Made by a program: the position numbers and the translations under genes
NCBI RefSeq assembly: GCF_040706615.1
Contig: NZ_JAPDRF010000008.1
Location: 59,639 to 123,638, forward strand
Origin: Lentisalinibacter sediminis
GTDB taxonomy: Bacteria > Pseudomonadota > Gammaproteobacteria > Steroidobacterales > Woeseiaceae
DNA length: 64,000 nt
Reading direction: 5' to 3'
Shown: piece by piece, positions 32,603-43,753 of the stretch
How positions within the stretch are numbered: the stretch's first letter is position 1
Layout: the number at the start of each line of letters is the position of its first letter
Notes under the pieces: model-generated
Database searches by the model: none
The model's input: only the letters and a program-made list of their open reading frames with translations
Told to the model about the DNA's origin: nothing

Positions 32603-35600
32603 TTACTCGAACTCGATCAGCAGATCCTTCGCCTCGACCTGGGCGCCGGGGGCGGCGACCACCCGCTTCACGGTGCCGTCCCGCTCGGCCGACACCGCGG
32701 TCTCCATCTTCATGGCTTCCATGGTCAGCAGCGGATCGCCCCGCTCCACCTTCTGGCCGGGCTCGACCGCGACGGAGACCACCAGTCCCGGCATGGGCGC
32801 GGCGACGTGGCTGGAATTGGACAGGTCGGCGCGCTCGCGCACGACCTTGTCGTGGGCCAGCGCATTGTCGGCGATGCGCACCGACGCCGGCCAGCCGTTC
32901 ACCTCGAAGAACAGGTGGCGTACGCCCTCGGGGTCGGCCTCGGACGCCGTGAGATAACGGATCACCGCCTGGCGTCCGTCCTCGACGATGGTGACCGTGA
33001 TGTCCTCGCCGGGCTCCATGCCGTAGAAGAACACGTGGGTCGGCAGGACGCTCACGTCGCCGTACTCCTGCCAGTGGGCCTCGAACTCCCCGAAGACCTT
33101 CGGATACATGTTGTGGCTGGCAAGGTCCGCCTCGGAGGCCGGCCGGCCGATGGCCTCCGACAGCTTCTCGCGTTCGGTCTCGAGCTCCACCGGCTCCAGA
33201 TGCTTGCCCGGGCGATCGGTGAAGGGTTGCCTGCCTCGCAGCACCTTCTTCTGCAGGTCGCGCGGGAAACCGCCGGGCGGCTGGCCGAGCTCGCCGGCGA
33301 AAAACGCCACCACGGAATCGGGGAAGGAGATGTCACGCTCCGGGTCGCAGACCTGCTCGATGGTGATGTCCTGGGTCACCATCATGAGCGCCATGTCGCC
33401 CACCACCTTCGAAGACGGTGTCACCTTGACGATGTCGCCGAAGGCCTCGTTCACGTCGGCATAGGCCCGGGCCACCTCGTGCCAGCGCCGGCCGATCCCG
33501 AGCGAATTCGCCTGTTCCTTCAGATTGGTGAACTGGCCGCCGGGCATCTCGTGGAGATAGACCTCGGAGGCGCCGGCGCGGATGTCGGGCTCGAAGGCCG
33601 CATACTGGCCGCGCACCTGCTCCCAGTAATTGGACAGGGTGCGGATGTGGGTCTCGTCCAGGCCGGTGTCGTGGTCGGTGAACTTGAGCGCGGCCACCGC
33701 CGAGCCCATGCAGGGCTGGGACGTGAGACCGCTCATGGCGTCCATGGCGGTATCGAAGGCATCCACGCCGGCGGCCACCGCCGCGAGGATGCTGGACACC
33801 GCGGCCCCGCTGGTGTCGTGGGTATGGAAGTGGATGGGCAGGCCGATCTCCTGCTTCAGCGCGGTGATCAGCTTCGTCGCGGCCGCGGGCTTCAGCAGTC
33901 CGGCCATGTCCTTGATGGCAAGGATGTGGGCGCCGGCCGCCTCGAGCTCCTTCGCCAGCTCCACGTAGTAGGCCAGGTCGTACTTCGGCCGCGCCGGGTC
34001 CAGGATGTCCCCGGTGTAGCAGATGGCCGCCTCGGCGATCTTGCCGGTCTCGCGCACGCTGTCGATGGCGACGCGCATGTTCTCCACCCAGTTCAGACAG
34101 TCGAAGATGCGGAAGACGTCGACGCCGGCCTCCGCCGCCCGGTGGGTGAAGTGGCGCACCACGTTGTCCGGGTAGTTGGTGTAGCCGACGCCGTTCGACG
34201 CCCGCAGCAGCATCTGCTGCATGAGATTCGGCATGGCCTCGGAGAGATCCGCCAGGCGTTGCCAGGGGTCTTCCTTCAGGAAGCGCATGGCGACGTCGAA
34301 GGTGGCGCCGCCCCAGGACTCGACCGAGAACAGGCCCGGCATCAGGCGCGCGTAGTGCGGCGCGATGCGCAGCATGTCGAGCGAGCGCATGCGGGTGGCG
34401 AGCAGCGACTGGTGAGCGTCCCGGAACGTGGTGTCGGTCACCACCGGCAGCGGTTGCTCCTTGAGCCAGCGGGCGACCGCCTCGGCGCCGTCGCGCTCCA
34501 GGATCTGGCGCACGCCGTCGGTCACGGGCAGATCCGGCAGTGGCGGCGGCTCCGGCGCCCGGCGGCTCGCCGGCCGCGCGCGGCCTTCCACCTGGGCGTT
34601 GCCGTTGACGATGACCTCGCCGATGTAGTGCACCAGCTTGGTGGCATGGGTCTGCGGCAGCGGCAGATCGAGCAGCTCCGGCGTCTCGTCGATGAAGCGG
34701 GTGTTGTAATCGGCCTCGAGGAAGCGCGGGTGGGTCACCAGGCCCTGCAGGAACTCAAGGTTGGTCTCCACACCGCGCACGCGGAATTCGCCCAGGGCGC
34801 GGCGCATGCGATGGACGGCCTCCAGGTCGTCCTGGCCCGATGCGGTGACCTTCACCAGCAGGCTGTCGTAATGACGCGTGATGACCGCGCCGGAATACGC
34901 GGTGCCCGCATCCAGGCGGATGCCCGGGCCCGCCGGGCTGCGGTAGGCGACGATGCGGCCGAAATCCGGGATGAAGTTGTTGCGCGGGTCCTCGGTGGTG
35001 ACCCGGCACTGCAGCGCCGAGCCGCGCATGCCGATGTCGGCCTGCGCCGGGATGCCGCAGGTGTCCGGGTCGCCGATGCGCCCGCCCGCGGCGATCTGTA
35101 TCTGGCTCTTGACGATGTCGAGCCCGGTCACCTGTTCCGTGACGGTGTGCTCCACCTGCACCCGCGGGTTGACCTCGATGAAGTAGTAGGCGCCAGTATC
35201 GACGTCCTGGAGGAACTCGACGGTGCCCGCATTGGAGTAATCAACCGAGCGGGCGAGCCGCAGCGCGGCGTTGCAGATGTCCTCCCGGGCCGCGTCGTCC
35301 AGGTAGGGCGCCGGCGCGCGTTCCACCACCTTCTGGTGACGGCGCTGCACGCTGCAGTCACGCTCGAACAGGTGCACCACGTTGCCGTGCTCGTCGCCGA
35401 GCACCTGCACCTCGACGTGGCGGGCGCGGCGCACGAGCTTCTCCAGGTACACCTCGTCGTTGCCGAAGGCGGCCTTCGCCTCCCGGCGGGCCATGTCGAT
35501 CTGGCTGCGCAGCTCGCGCTCGTCCTCGATGACCCGCATGCCGCGGCCGCCGCCACCCCAGCTCGCCTTCAGCATCACCGGGTAGCCGATCTCCCCCGCC

Positions 35601-36055
35601 AGGCGGGAGATCTCGGCCGGGTCGCCCGGCAGCGGCGCGGTGGCCGGCATCACCGGCACGTCGGCGGCCTCGGCGATCCGGCGGGCCTGTACCTTGTTGC
35701 CGAGTCGGCGCATCACCTCCGGTTTCGGACCGATGAAGATGATGCCGGCCTCGGCACAGGCCTCGGCGAAGTCCGGGTTTTCGGACAGGAAGCCGTAGCC
35801 CGGATGCACCGCGTCGCAACCGGACTGGCGCGCCACCCGCAACATCTCGTCGATGTCCAGGTAGGCGCCCGTGGGCGTGAGGCCGTGGCCTATGCGGTAG
35901 GCCTCGTGGCCGCCGAAGCGGTGCAGGGTGAGGTGATCCTCGTCGGAATAGACGTTGACCGCCTCGAGTCCCAGCTCGTAGGCGGCGCGCACGATCCGGA
36001 TGGCGATCTCGCTCCGGTTCGCGACGAGGATCTTCGTGATCGTTTTGCCGGCCAC
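32603..36055 (-). CDS. pyc: pyruvate carboxylase (single-chain)
   Basis: A 1150-residue protein, normal for single-chain pyruvate carboxylase. The biotin carboxylase domain (residues 1 to about 455) starts KILVANRSEIAIRIVRAAYELG. The carboxyltransferase domain (about 530-800) has TTFRDAHQSLLATRMR, which separates it from acetyl- or propionyl-CoA carboxylases. The C-terminal biotinyl domain carries the biotin lysine in MEAMKMET. It makes oxaloacetate from pyruvate and bicarbonate with ATP. It is the last gene of the leftward unit pntA-pntB-pyc, 7 bases after pntB. Confidence 0.96.
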   Translation of the reverse strand: MAGKTITKILVANRSEIAIRIVRAAYELGLEAVNVYSDEDHLTLHRFGGHEAYRIGHGLTPTGAYLDIDEMLRVARQSGCDAVHPGYGFLSENPDFAEACAEAGIIFIGPKPEVMRRLGNKVQARRIAEAADVPVMPATAPLPGDPAEISRLAGEIGYPVMLKASWGGGGRGMRVIEDERELRSQIDMARREAKAAFGNDEVYLEKLVRRARHVEVQVLGDEHGNVVHLFERDCSVQRRHQKVVERAPAPYLDDAAREDICNAALRLARSVDYSNAGTVEFLQDVDTGAYYFIEVNPRVQVEHTVTEQVTGLDIVKSQIQIAAGGRIGDPDTCGIPAQADIGMRGSALQCRVTTEDPRNNFIPDFGRIVAYRSPAGPGIRLDAGTAYSGAVITRHYDSLLVKVTASGQDDLEAVHRMRRALGEFRVRGVETNLEFLQGLVTHPRFLEADYNTRFIDETPELLDLPLPQTHATKLVHYIGEVIVNGNAQVEGRARPASRRAPEPPPLPDLPVTDGVRQILERDGAEAVARWLKEQPLPVVTDTTFRDAHQSLLATRMRSLDMLRIAPHYARLMPGLFSVESWGGATFDVAMRFLKEDPWQRLADLSEAMPNLMQQMLLRASNGVGYTNYPDNVVRHFTHRAAEAGVDVFRIFDCLNWVENMRVAIDSVRETGKIAEAAICYTGDILDPARPKYDLAYYVELAKELEAAGAHILAIKDMAGLLKPAAATKLITALKQEIGLPIHFHTHDTSGAAVSSILAAVAAGVDAFDTAMDAMSGLTSQPCMGSAVAALKFTDHDTGLDETHIRTLSNYWEQVRGQYAAFEPDIRAGASEVYLHEMPGGQFTNLKEQANSLGIGRRWHEVARAYADVNEAFGDIVKVTPSSKVVGDMALMMVTQDITIEQVCDPERDISFPDSVVAFFAGELGQPPGGFPRDLQKKVLRGRQPFTDRPGKHLEPVELETEREKLSEAIGRPASEADLASHNMYPKVFGEFEAHWQEYGDVSVLPTHVFFYGMEPGEDITVTIVEDGRQAVIRYLTASEADPEGVRHLFFEVNGWPASVRIADNALAHDKVVRERADLSNSSHVAAPMPGLVVSVAVEPGQKVERGDPLLTMEAMKMETAVSAERDGTVKRVVAAPGAQVEAKDLLIEFE

Positions 36056-36062
36056 GGAACGC

Positions 36063-37454
<1,392 letters not shown>

Positions 37455-37463
37455 GTCTGTCTC

Positions 37464-38999
37464 CTACTTGCGGAACATCTGCAGCATGCGCTGCGTGACG
37501 GCGAAACCACCCGCGATATTCACGGCGGTGATGAGCACGGTGAAGCCCGCCATCCAGGCGATCCAGCCCACCGGCGAGGAGATCTGCAGCAGCGCGCCGA
37601 TGATGATGATGCTGGAGATGGCGTTGGTGACGCTCATCAGTGGCGTGTGCAGCGACGCAGTCACGTTCCAGATGACCATGTAGCCGATGAAGCACGCCAG
37701 CACGAACACGGTGAAGTGCTGCATGAACGACGGCGGGGCCACCGAACCCAGGCCGAGCAATGCCAGCGCGCCAACGCCGAACAGGATGATCGGGCCCATG
37801 ACACTCGGCTTCTTCGGCTCGGACGGTGCCGGGGCTGGTTCGGCCTCCTTTTTCGGCGGCGGTGCCGCGCTGATCTTCGGCGCCGGTGGCGGCCAGGTGA
37901 TCTCACCCTCCTTCACGACGGTGGCGCCGCGCACCACTTCGTCGTCGAAGTCGACGACAATGTTGCCGTCCTTCTCCGGCGTCATGTCGGTCAGCAGGTG
38001 GCGGAGGTTGGTGCCGTAGAGCTGGCTGGACTGGGCGGCGAGCCGGCTGGGCAGGTCGGTGTAGCCGATGATGGTCACGCCGTGCCGCTCCACCACCTCG
38101 TTCGGCTCGGTCAGCTCGCAGTTGCCGCCCTGCTCGGAGGCCAGGTCGACGATGACGCTGCCCGGCTTCATCGACTCGACCATCTCGGTGGTAATGAGCT
38201 TCGGTGCCGGCTTGCCGGGAATCAGCGCCGTGGTGATGATGATGTCCACGTCCTTCGCCTGCTCGGCGAACAGCGCCATCTCGGCCTTGATGAACTCCTC
38301 GCTCATCACCTTGGCATAGCCGCCCTCACCCGAGCCCTCTTCCTCGAAGTCGAGCATCAGGAACTCGGCGTCCATGCTCTCCACCTGCTCCTTGACCTCC
38401 GGGCGGGTGTCGAAGGAGCGCACGATGGCGCCCATGCTCTTGGCCGCGCCGATGGCGGCGAGCCCGGCGACGCCGGCACCGATGACCAGCACCTTGGCGG
38501 GCGGGATTTTGCCGGCCGCCGTGATCTGGCCGGTGAAGAAACGGCCGAAATGCTGGGCGGCCTCGACGACCGCGCGGTAACCGCCGATATTCGCCATGGA
38601 AGACAGCGCATCCATCTTCTGGGCGCGGGAGATGCGCGGGATGGAATCCATCGCGAGCACCGTCACCTTCTTCTCGGCGAGACGGTTCAGGAGATCTTCG
38701 TTCTGGGCCGGCCACAGGAAGCTCACCAGCGTCTGGCCCTCCTGCAGGAGTTCCACCTCCTCGCTTTCCGGCGGGCGCACCTTCAGCACGATGTCGCTTG
38801 TCTTCCAGAGTTCGTGGGCGTTCTCGACGACGCTCGCGCCGGCGTCCTCGTAGGCAGCGTCGGAGAAATCCGCGGCGCTGCCGGCGCCGCTTTCCACCTG
38901 CACCGAGAATCCGAGCTTGATCAGCTGACCGACCACATCCGGGGTGGTGGCCACGCGTTTCTCGCCGGGCCATGTCTCCCGGGGCACACCGATCTTCAT
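37464..38999 (-). CDS. pntA: NAD(P) transhydrogenase subunit alpha (undivided)
   Basis: A 511-residue protein from ATG 38999, which begins MKIGVPRETWPGEKRVATTP; the open frame extends 54 bases upstream but without the usual start context. The NAD(H)-binding domain I (AKVLVIGAGVAGLAAIGAAKSMGA) is followed by a Pro/Lys-rich linker near residue 380 and four C-terminal transmembrane helices. This is the undivided E. coli-like form, not the split PntAA/PntAB form. It heads the transhydrogenase-pyruvate carboxylase unit. Confidence 0.95.
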   Translation of the reverse strand: MKIGVPRETWPGEKRVATTPDVVGQLIKLGFSVQVESGAGSAADFSDAAYEDAGASVVENAHELWKTSDIVLKVRPPESEEVELLQEGQTLVSFLWPAQNEDLLNRLAEKKVTVLAMDSIPRISRAQKMDALSSMANIGGYRAVVEAAQHFGRFFTGQITAAGKIPPAKVLVIGAGVAGLAAIGAAKSMGAIVRSFDTRPEVKEQVESMDAEFLMLDFEEEGSGEGGYAKVMSEEFIKAEMALFAEQAKDVDIIITTALIPGKPAPKLITTEMVESMKPGSVIVDLASEQGGNCELTEPNEVVERHGVTIIGYTDLPSRLAAQSSQLYGTNLRHLLTDMTPEKDGNIVVDFDDEVVRGATVVKEGEITWPPPAPKISAAPPPKKEAEPAPAPSEPKKPSVMGPIILFGVGALALLGLGSVAPPSFMQHFTVFVLACFIGYMVIWNVTASLHTPLMSVTNAISSIIIIGALLQISSPVGWIAWMAGFTVLITAVNIAGGFAVTQRMLQMFRK

Positions 39000-39084
39000 A
39001 GGGTTCTCCACGTTGAGTTCTTCGTTATCGGGCCCTTCGGCGGGCCGGGCCAATCGCCAATGATACGGAAGAATCGCCCCCGCG

Positions 39085-39393
39085 TCAGACGGTGATGAGG
39101 TGCCAGACCCAGGCGACGGCCAGGATATTCAGTACGGCGGGGAGGATGCCGAGCACTCGGGCGAGCCGGCCCAGCACGCGCAGGCGGGGCAGCGTCTGCA
39201 GCAGCAGCCACACGGCGATCAATGCGGCCAGACTCAGCAAAGCCAGCACGGCCAGGGTGGCCGTGGCGCCCGGCGCCGCGCCATCCGCTGGCACCAGGCG
39301 TGGCGCGACCGCCGCCGACAGCATCACCAGCGCCCACAGGACCGCGAGGATGTAGATGCCCTGGGAAGAAGGTCTGGGGACCACGTCGTCCAT
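39085..39393 (-). CDS. small integral membrane protein of unknown function
   Basis: A 102-residue protein with about three hydrophobic segments (residues 13-31, 43-65 and 80-98). No family was recognised. It lies between the MFS transporter (14 bases downstream of it) and pntA on the same strand and may be cotranscribed with either. The start MDDVVPRPSSQG has no strong ribosome binding site. Confidence 0.55.
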   Translation of the reverse strand: MDDVVPRPSSQGIYILAVLWALVMLSAAVAPRLVPADGAAPGATATLAVLALLSLAALIAVWLLLQTLPRLRVLGRLARVLGILPAVLNILAVAWVWHLITV

Positions 39394-39407
39394 GACCCCA
39401 GTCTAAC

Positions 39408-40769
39408 TCAGCCCGCTGCAGCGGCCCTTGTCACCGCCTTGGCCGCGAGGGCCTCGCGCTCGGCGATCTTGCGCCGCTCGACGCCGTCGGGATCCAGGCC
39501 GATCAGCAGCAGCAGCGCCAGCAGCGGCATGAGCCCGCCCAGCATGTAGAGCTCGTCCAGGCGCAGGTCGTAGCCGGCGACGTCCAGCCAGGTCAGCAGC
39601 TTGGCGCCCAGCGCGTAACCGAGGTTGCCCATGGCCATGTACAGCGTGAACTGGGTGGCCGCGGCCGCCGTCCAGGAGACTTTCATGTAGAGCGAGAACA
39701 TGGCGACCGTCGAGAATGCCATGGCGCCCTTGAAGGCCGGCAGCAGCACCACGTGGCCTCCGTCGGCATCGAAGGAGCCGGCGAACAGCAGGCCGAAACC
39801 GCCCATGGACGCGGCGAGTCCCGTGAGCCCCACCGCGGCCATGCGCCGGCGCCCGTACCGGTCGCAGAGATAGCCGCCGGCCAGTGCACCCACCAGCTCG
39901 CCGAGCACGCCCCAGGTCCCCTGGGCCGTGGAGAACCGCTCCGCGCTCCAGCCCAGCCCCTGCACGAAGAACTCCGTGGTCAGGGGGGAGAACAGGCCTT
40001 CCGTAGAGACGTGGATGATGCCGAATATCAGCAGCGTGGCCGTGGTGCGGTTGGAGAAGGCGCGCTTCAGCTCTTTCAGCGTGATCAGCGGCCCGAAATC
40101 CCTCGCCGCGGCGACGCCCTGGGCCCGCCCCGCGCTCCAGGGCAGCCGCTTCTCGCCCGCGCGCTCCGGCCAGGCGATGACCACCGCCAGCACGGCGATC
40201 ACCATCACCGCCTGGATGATGACCGCCGTCGGTATCCCCCAGCGGGCGGCCACGAAGCCCATGCCGGCGCCGCCCACCGCGATGCCGGCGAGCTTCGAGC
40301 CCCACATGAAGCCGTTCACCCGGCCCCGCTCGCTGTCGTCCAGCAGGTCCACCGCCAGCGCGTCCGCGGCCACGTCCTGCATCGACGCGAAGCAGTTGTG
40401 GATGAAGAACACCCAGGCAATCCAGGTCAGCGTACCCGTACTCTCCAGCGCACCCGTGTACACGGCACCGAGCAGCGTCAAGGCCATCGCGGTCTGGGCG
40501 AACATGAGCCAGGGACGGCGCAGCCCCATCGCCGGGAACCGCAGCGAGTCGATCATCGGAGCCCAGACGAACTTGAAGCTCCACGGCAGGATCGCCATGG
40601 CCGTCACGGTGGCCGTCTGGGCCTTGTCGTGGCCCGCCTCGCTCAGGATGGCGAGCAAGGCCACGGTGGCGAACCCCCAGGGGAATCCCTGGGTGAAATA
40701 CAGCAGGCAGAGCAACACCCGGCGGGCGTAGCGGTTGTCCGCCAGACTCAAGGGCGGTCGGGCATTCAC
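39408..40769 (-). CDS. AmpG-like MFS transporter (PAT family)
   Basis: A 453-residue transporter with about 12 predicted helices. The N-terminus LLCLLYFTQGFPWGFATVALLAILSEAG is the hallmark of the AmpG/PAT family, and SFKFVWAPMIDSLRFPAMGLRRPWL is the conserved loop after helix 2. AmpG imports anhydromuropeptides for wall recycling; acetyl-CoA transporters share the fold. No beta-lactamase or amidase AmpD gene is adjacent, so the exact substrate is open. Confidence 0.83.
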   Translation of the reverse strand: MNARPPLSLADNRYARRVLLCLLYFTQGFPWGFATVALLAILSEAGHDKAQTATVTAMAILPWSFKFVWAPMIDSLRFPAMGLRRPWLMFAQTAMALTLLGAVYTGALESTGTLTWIAWVFFIHNCFASMQDVAADALAVDLLDDSERGRVNGFMWGSKLAGIAVGGAGMGFVAARWGIPTAVIIQAVMVIAVLAVVIAWPERAGEKRLPWSAGRAQGVAAARDFGPLITLKELKRAFSNRTTATLLIFGIIHVSTEGLFSPLTTEFFVQGLGWSAERFSTAQGTWGVLGELVGALAGGYLCDRYGRRRMAAVGLTGLAASMGGFGLLFAGSFDADGGHVVLLPAFKGAMAFSTVAMFSLYMKVSWTAAAATQFTLYMAMGNLGYALGAKLLTWLDVAGYDLRLDELYMLGGLMPLLALLLLIGLDPDGVERRKIAEREALAAKAVTRAAAAG

Positions 40770-40881
40770 ATCGTCTCCCCCGCGATCGTGCCGGGCTCAC
40801 ACCCCCCCGGCGGCGCTCCCCCGAGTCAGCCGCCCGCCGAAAGATGCAGAATACCGACCGGGCTGTCAATTTCTGCCGGCG

Positions 40882-41319
40882 TCAGGCGACGGCCCGGCTC
40901 GCGCCCTCCACCATCCAGAGCACGACGGCGTAGCGGGCTCCCTTGCCGATGCCGACCAGCAGCAGGAACAGCCAGAAGCGCACCCGCATCAGCCCGGCGA
41001 CGAAGGTGAGCGCATCGCCGCCGATCGGTGCCCAGGCCATCAGCAGGGACCACACGCCGTAGCGCTGGAACCAGGCCTGGGCGCGGCCCAGGTTCTTCTC
41101 GCGGAACGGGAACCAGCGCCGGTCCTCGAAGCGCAGGAAGAAACGGGCCAGCGCCCAGTTCACCGCCCCGCCCAGCGTGTTGCCGGCCGTCGCCCAGACC
41201 CACAGCGCCAGCGGGTCGTAGCCTTCCACCAGCAGGCCGGCGAACAGGACCTCCGAGTAGAACGGCAGCAACGTGGCCGCCAGCAGCGCGGTGAAGAAGA
41301 GTCCGAGGTAGGTGATCAA
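40882..41319 (-). CDS. YqaA-type small DedA/SNARE-associated membrane protein
   Basis: A 145-residue membrane protein matching E. coli YqaA in length. It contains the LLPFYSEVLFAGLLV, GNTLGGAVNWALARFF and MAWAPIGGDALTFVAGLMRVRFWLFL segments of the DedA/VTT fold. TTG 41319 is chosen because coding similarity begins there (LITYLGLFFTALLAA), a GGAG lies 10 bases upstream and the start overlaps the stop of the preceding gene. DedA-family proteins move or scramble lipids across membranes; YqaA itself is uncharacterised. Confidence 0.8.
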   Translation of the reverse strand: MITYLGLFFTALLAATLLPFYSEVLFAGLLVEGYDPLALWVWATAGNTLGGAVNWALARFFLRFEDRRWFPFREKNLGRAQAWFQRYGVWSLLMAWAPIGGDALTFVAGLMRVRFWLFLLLVGIGKGARYAVVLWMVEGASRAVA

Positions 41320-42017
41320 GCGTGCGGGACTCCGGATCGATAGTCCCGCGCCGCCGCCACCAGGCGGCGGAACAGCTGCCGCTGGCGGGACAGATACAGC
41401 AGAAACTCCGGGTGCCACTGCACACCCATGAGGAAACGCCGCCGCGGCTCCTCCACCGCCTGCACGATCTCGTCGAGATCCCGGCCCGACACCTCCAGGC
41501 CCTCGCCCAGCCGGTCGATGCTCTGGTTGTGCAGGCTGTTGATCTTCAGTTCCTGTCCGCCGAGCAGAGCGGCCAGCCGGGTGCCGGCGCGCACGCACAG
41601 CGTCTTCAGCGGCAGCAGCGTGCGCCGGTGGGAGGTGCGGTGGCGGCGGCCGCGCAGGTCCTGGAACAGAGTGCCGCCCAGCCGCACGTTCAGGAGCTGC
41701 GCGCCGCGGCAGATACCGAGCAGCGGCGTACCGTCGGCGAGCGCGCAGTCGATGATCTCGGATTCGAAGGCGTCACGCTCCGGGTCGTAGCGGCCCTCCA
41801 CCTCGGCCTCGGCTTTGTAGAGCACCGGTTCCACGTCGTGCCCGCCGGTGACGATCACGCCGTCCAGGTCGCCCGTGGATACCCGGTCGCCGGGGCGCAG
41901 GTGACGCGGCCGGCCGCCGGCGAGCAGCACCGCCATATGCACGCAGACCCGCGGTCCCCACGCCCCCCGGCGCGGGCCGGTGATGCCGATCAGCGGTCTG
42001 CCGTCTGACCCAGCCAA
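41316..42017 (-). CDS. class I glutamine amidotransferase-like peptidase C26 (PuuD-like)
   Basis: About 233 residues from TTG 42017, which has GGGAGG about 8 bases upstream and begins LAGSDGRPLIGITGPRRG. The catalytic nucleophile Cys is in LLGICRGAQLLNVRLGG and the His/Glu pair in MGVQWHPEFL, all intact. The family includes gamma-glutamyl-GABA hydrolase PuuD. It overlaps the upstream amidoligase by 28 bases and YqaA by 4, so the three are tightly coupled. With an amidoligase partner it may hydrolyse or supply an amide (inference). Confidence 0.85.
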   Translation of the reverse strand: MAGSDGRPLIGITGPRRGAWGPRVCVHMAVLLAGGRPRHLRPGDRVSTGDLDGVIVTGGHDVEPVLYKAEAEVEGRYDPERDAFESEIIDCALADGTPLLGICRGAQLLNVRLGGTLFQDLRGRRHRTSHRRTLLPLKTLCVRAGTRLAALLGGQELKINSLHNQSIDRLGEGLEVSGRDLDEIVQAVEEPRRRFLMGVQWHPEFLLYLSRQRQLFRRLVAAARDYRSGVPHA

Positions 42018-43018
42018 GACTCGACCTCCCGTGCCCAGTTCTCCAGCAGGTGCCCGAGCGGCTCGTCCAGCCAGCGGACATAGGCCCTGCAGATGCGCGT
42101 GAGTCTCCCCCGGTCCGCCGCCAGCGCCTCCACCTTCAGCCAGTCGGCCCAGGCGAGATGAATGCCCCAGTAAGGCCGATCGATCTCGCAATTCGGCAGC
42201 CGGTAATGGAAGGTGGGACGCGGCTTCACCCGGGGATCGTCCACGACCGCGCGCACTCGCTCCTCGTCCAGAAAGAGAAACAGCGGCAGCATGTCCAGCG
42301 CCCGGTTGCGCGTGGGGTTATCCGCCAGGTAGTCGTCGATCAGCCGCGCCTGGCCGGGCTGGTAATCCGGGTCGACCACTTTGCGCACGTAGCGGGCAGG
42401 GAACGGCGCCATGAAGCGGGTCAGGCGCCGCGTGAGATCGGGTGCCGAGCGCTTCTCCAGCCAGTCGTACAGGCAGAAGAAGGCCTTGAGATAGGCGACC
42501 ACGGTGCCGGCATCCAGTGACGGCAGCTCGGGGTTGAGCTGCAGGCCGAAGGCGTAGGAGATGCCGGCCCCGGTCCCCCGGGCACCCGCATGGCGCAGCC
42601 GCGCGATCAGCGACTGCACCTCGGCGAGCCGCTCCATCGGCAGCGGCGGGCTGACCACCTCCACCGGCACCACCGCCTCGGCGCCGGCGCGGACGACACT
42701 CTCGGCGGCCTCGTCGATGAAGGCTGCCAGGTCGGATTCCGGGTCTTCCTCCCGCCCCTTCTGCTTCAGGTATTCGTAGTCCAGCTCGACGCCCCAGTCG
42801 CCCGCGGGGTCGCCGTGCACCAGGTGTTCGTAGCGGCTCTTCTCCTCGACCTGACCGTCGAAGTGGGTCGCGACCAGCCGGCTGACCTCGGCCACGCCGG
42901 GGCCGATCATCTCCAGCTCGACGCCCACCCGCCGGGGCTCTCCGTCCGGGTTGTCGGCAACCGGGGGCAGCGGCACGCGCCAGTCCCCGAACAGGTCTGT
43001 GTAGTCGCCTTCGTCCAT
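41990..43018 (-). CDS. putative amidoligase (Amidoligase_2 family)
   Basis: A 342-residue protein from ATG 43018. It begins MDEGDYTDLFGDW and has RRVGVELEMIGPGVAEVSRLV, the substrate/metal-binding start of the amidoligase fold (a distant COOH-NH2 ligase related to glutamine synthetase and GCS). ISYAFGLQLNPELPSLDAG and TFHYRLPNCEIDRP follow. The family was defined by comparative genomics and usually neighbours a class I glutamine amidotransferase, as here. It probably joins a carboxylate and an amine using ATP; substrates are unknown. Confidence 0.82.
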   Translation of the reverse strand: MDEGDYTDLFGDWRVPLPPVADNPDGEPRRVGVELEMIGPGVAEVSRLVATHFDGQVEEKSRYEHLVHGDPAGDWGVELDYEYLKQKGREEDPESDLAAFIDEAAESVVRAGAEAVVPVEVVSPPLPMERLAEVQSLIARLRHAGARGTGAGISYAFGLQLNPELPSLDAGTVVAYLKAFFCLYDWLEKRSAPDLTRRLTRFMAPFPARYVRKVVDPDYQPGQARLIDDYLADNPTRNRALDMLPLFLFLDEERVRAVVDDPRVKPRPTFHYRLPNCEIDRPYWGIHLAWADWLKVEALAADRGRLTRICRAYVRWLDEPLGHLLENWAREVESWLGQTADR

Positions 43019-43125
43019 CCGGTCGACACTAGCAGATGCCCTGTGCAGATGCCCATTGGCCGCGAGGAGGACGCTCCGGGGTGGCGGCCCGGGTGCTAGC
43101 ATACGGGCCAGCCCGGAGCCGCCCC

Positions 43126-43731
43126 ATGTCACTAGCCGCCAATCCCGCCTCGCTCGCGCTGCTGGTGCTGACCCTCGCGGTCAGCCTGGCGGGCCTGTAC
43201 GCCAACCCGCGCATCATCGAGGCGAACCTGTTCCGGCCCGCCCGGCTGCGCCGCGGACGCGACTGGCACACCGCCGTCACCAGCGGCTTCATCCACGGCG
43301 ACGTCCCCCATCTCGCCTTCAACATGATCACGTTCTTCTTCTTCGGCCTGCCGCTGGAGCGACATATCGGCACCGTCCCGTTCGTGATTCTCTATGCAAT
43401 CGGGCTGCTGGCGAGCCACGCGGGCACCTTCGTGAAGCACCGGGAAAACCCCGCCTACGCCTCGCTGGGCGCCTCGGGCGCCATCTCCGCGGTGCTGTTC
43501 GCCTTCATCGTCTACTTCCCGACCTATTCGATCTTCATCCTGCCGCTGCCGGTGCCAATACCGGCGCCGCTGTTCGCGGTGGCCTACGTCGTCTACAGCT
43601 GGTATTCCGCGCGGCGCGCCACGGGCCGGATCAACCACGACGCCCACCTCTGGGGCGCGCTGTCCGGGCTGGTCTTCGTTGCCGTCACCGATCCCGCTGC
43701 CTGGCAGCGGCTGTTCGCCATGCTGGGCTGA
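43126..43731 (+). CDS. rhomboid-family intramembrane serine protease
   Basis: A 201-residue protein with about five or six transmembrane segments from ATG 43126. The catalytic motif SLGASGAISAVLF carries the serine (GASG), HLAFNMITFFFFG is the conserved loop/helix-2 region, and the catalytic His is in RINHDAHLWGALSGL. All three hallmarks are present, so an active protease is likely. Substrates are unknown. It is divergent from the amidoligase; the start regions are about 108 bases apart. Confidence 0.88.
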   Translation: MSLAANPASLALLVLTLAVSLAGLYANPRIIEANLFRPARLRRGRDWHTAVTSGFIHGDVPHLAFNMITFFFFGLPLERHIGTVPFVILYAIGLLASHAGTFVKHRENPAYASLGASGAISAVLFAFIVYFPTYSIFILPLPVPIPAPLFAVAYVVYSWYSARRATGRINHDAHLWGALSGLVFVAVTDPAAWQRLFAMLG

Positions 43732-43753
43732 TGCGCCCGCTCGATTTCCCGCG

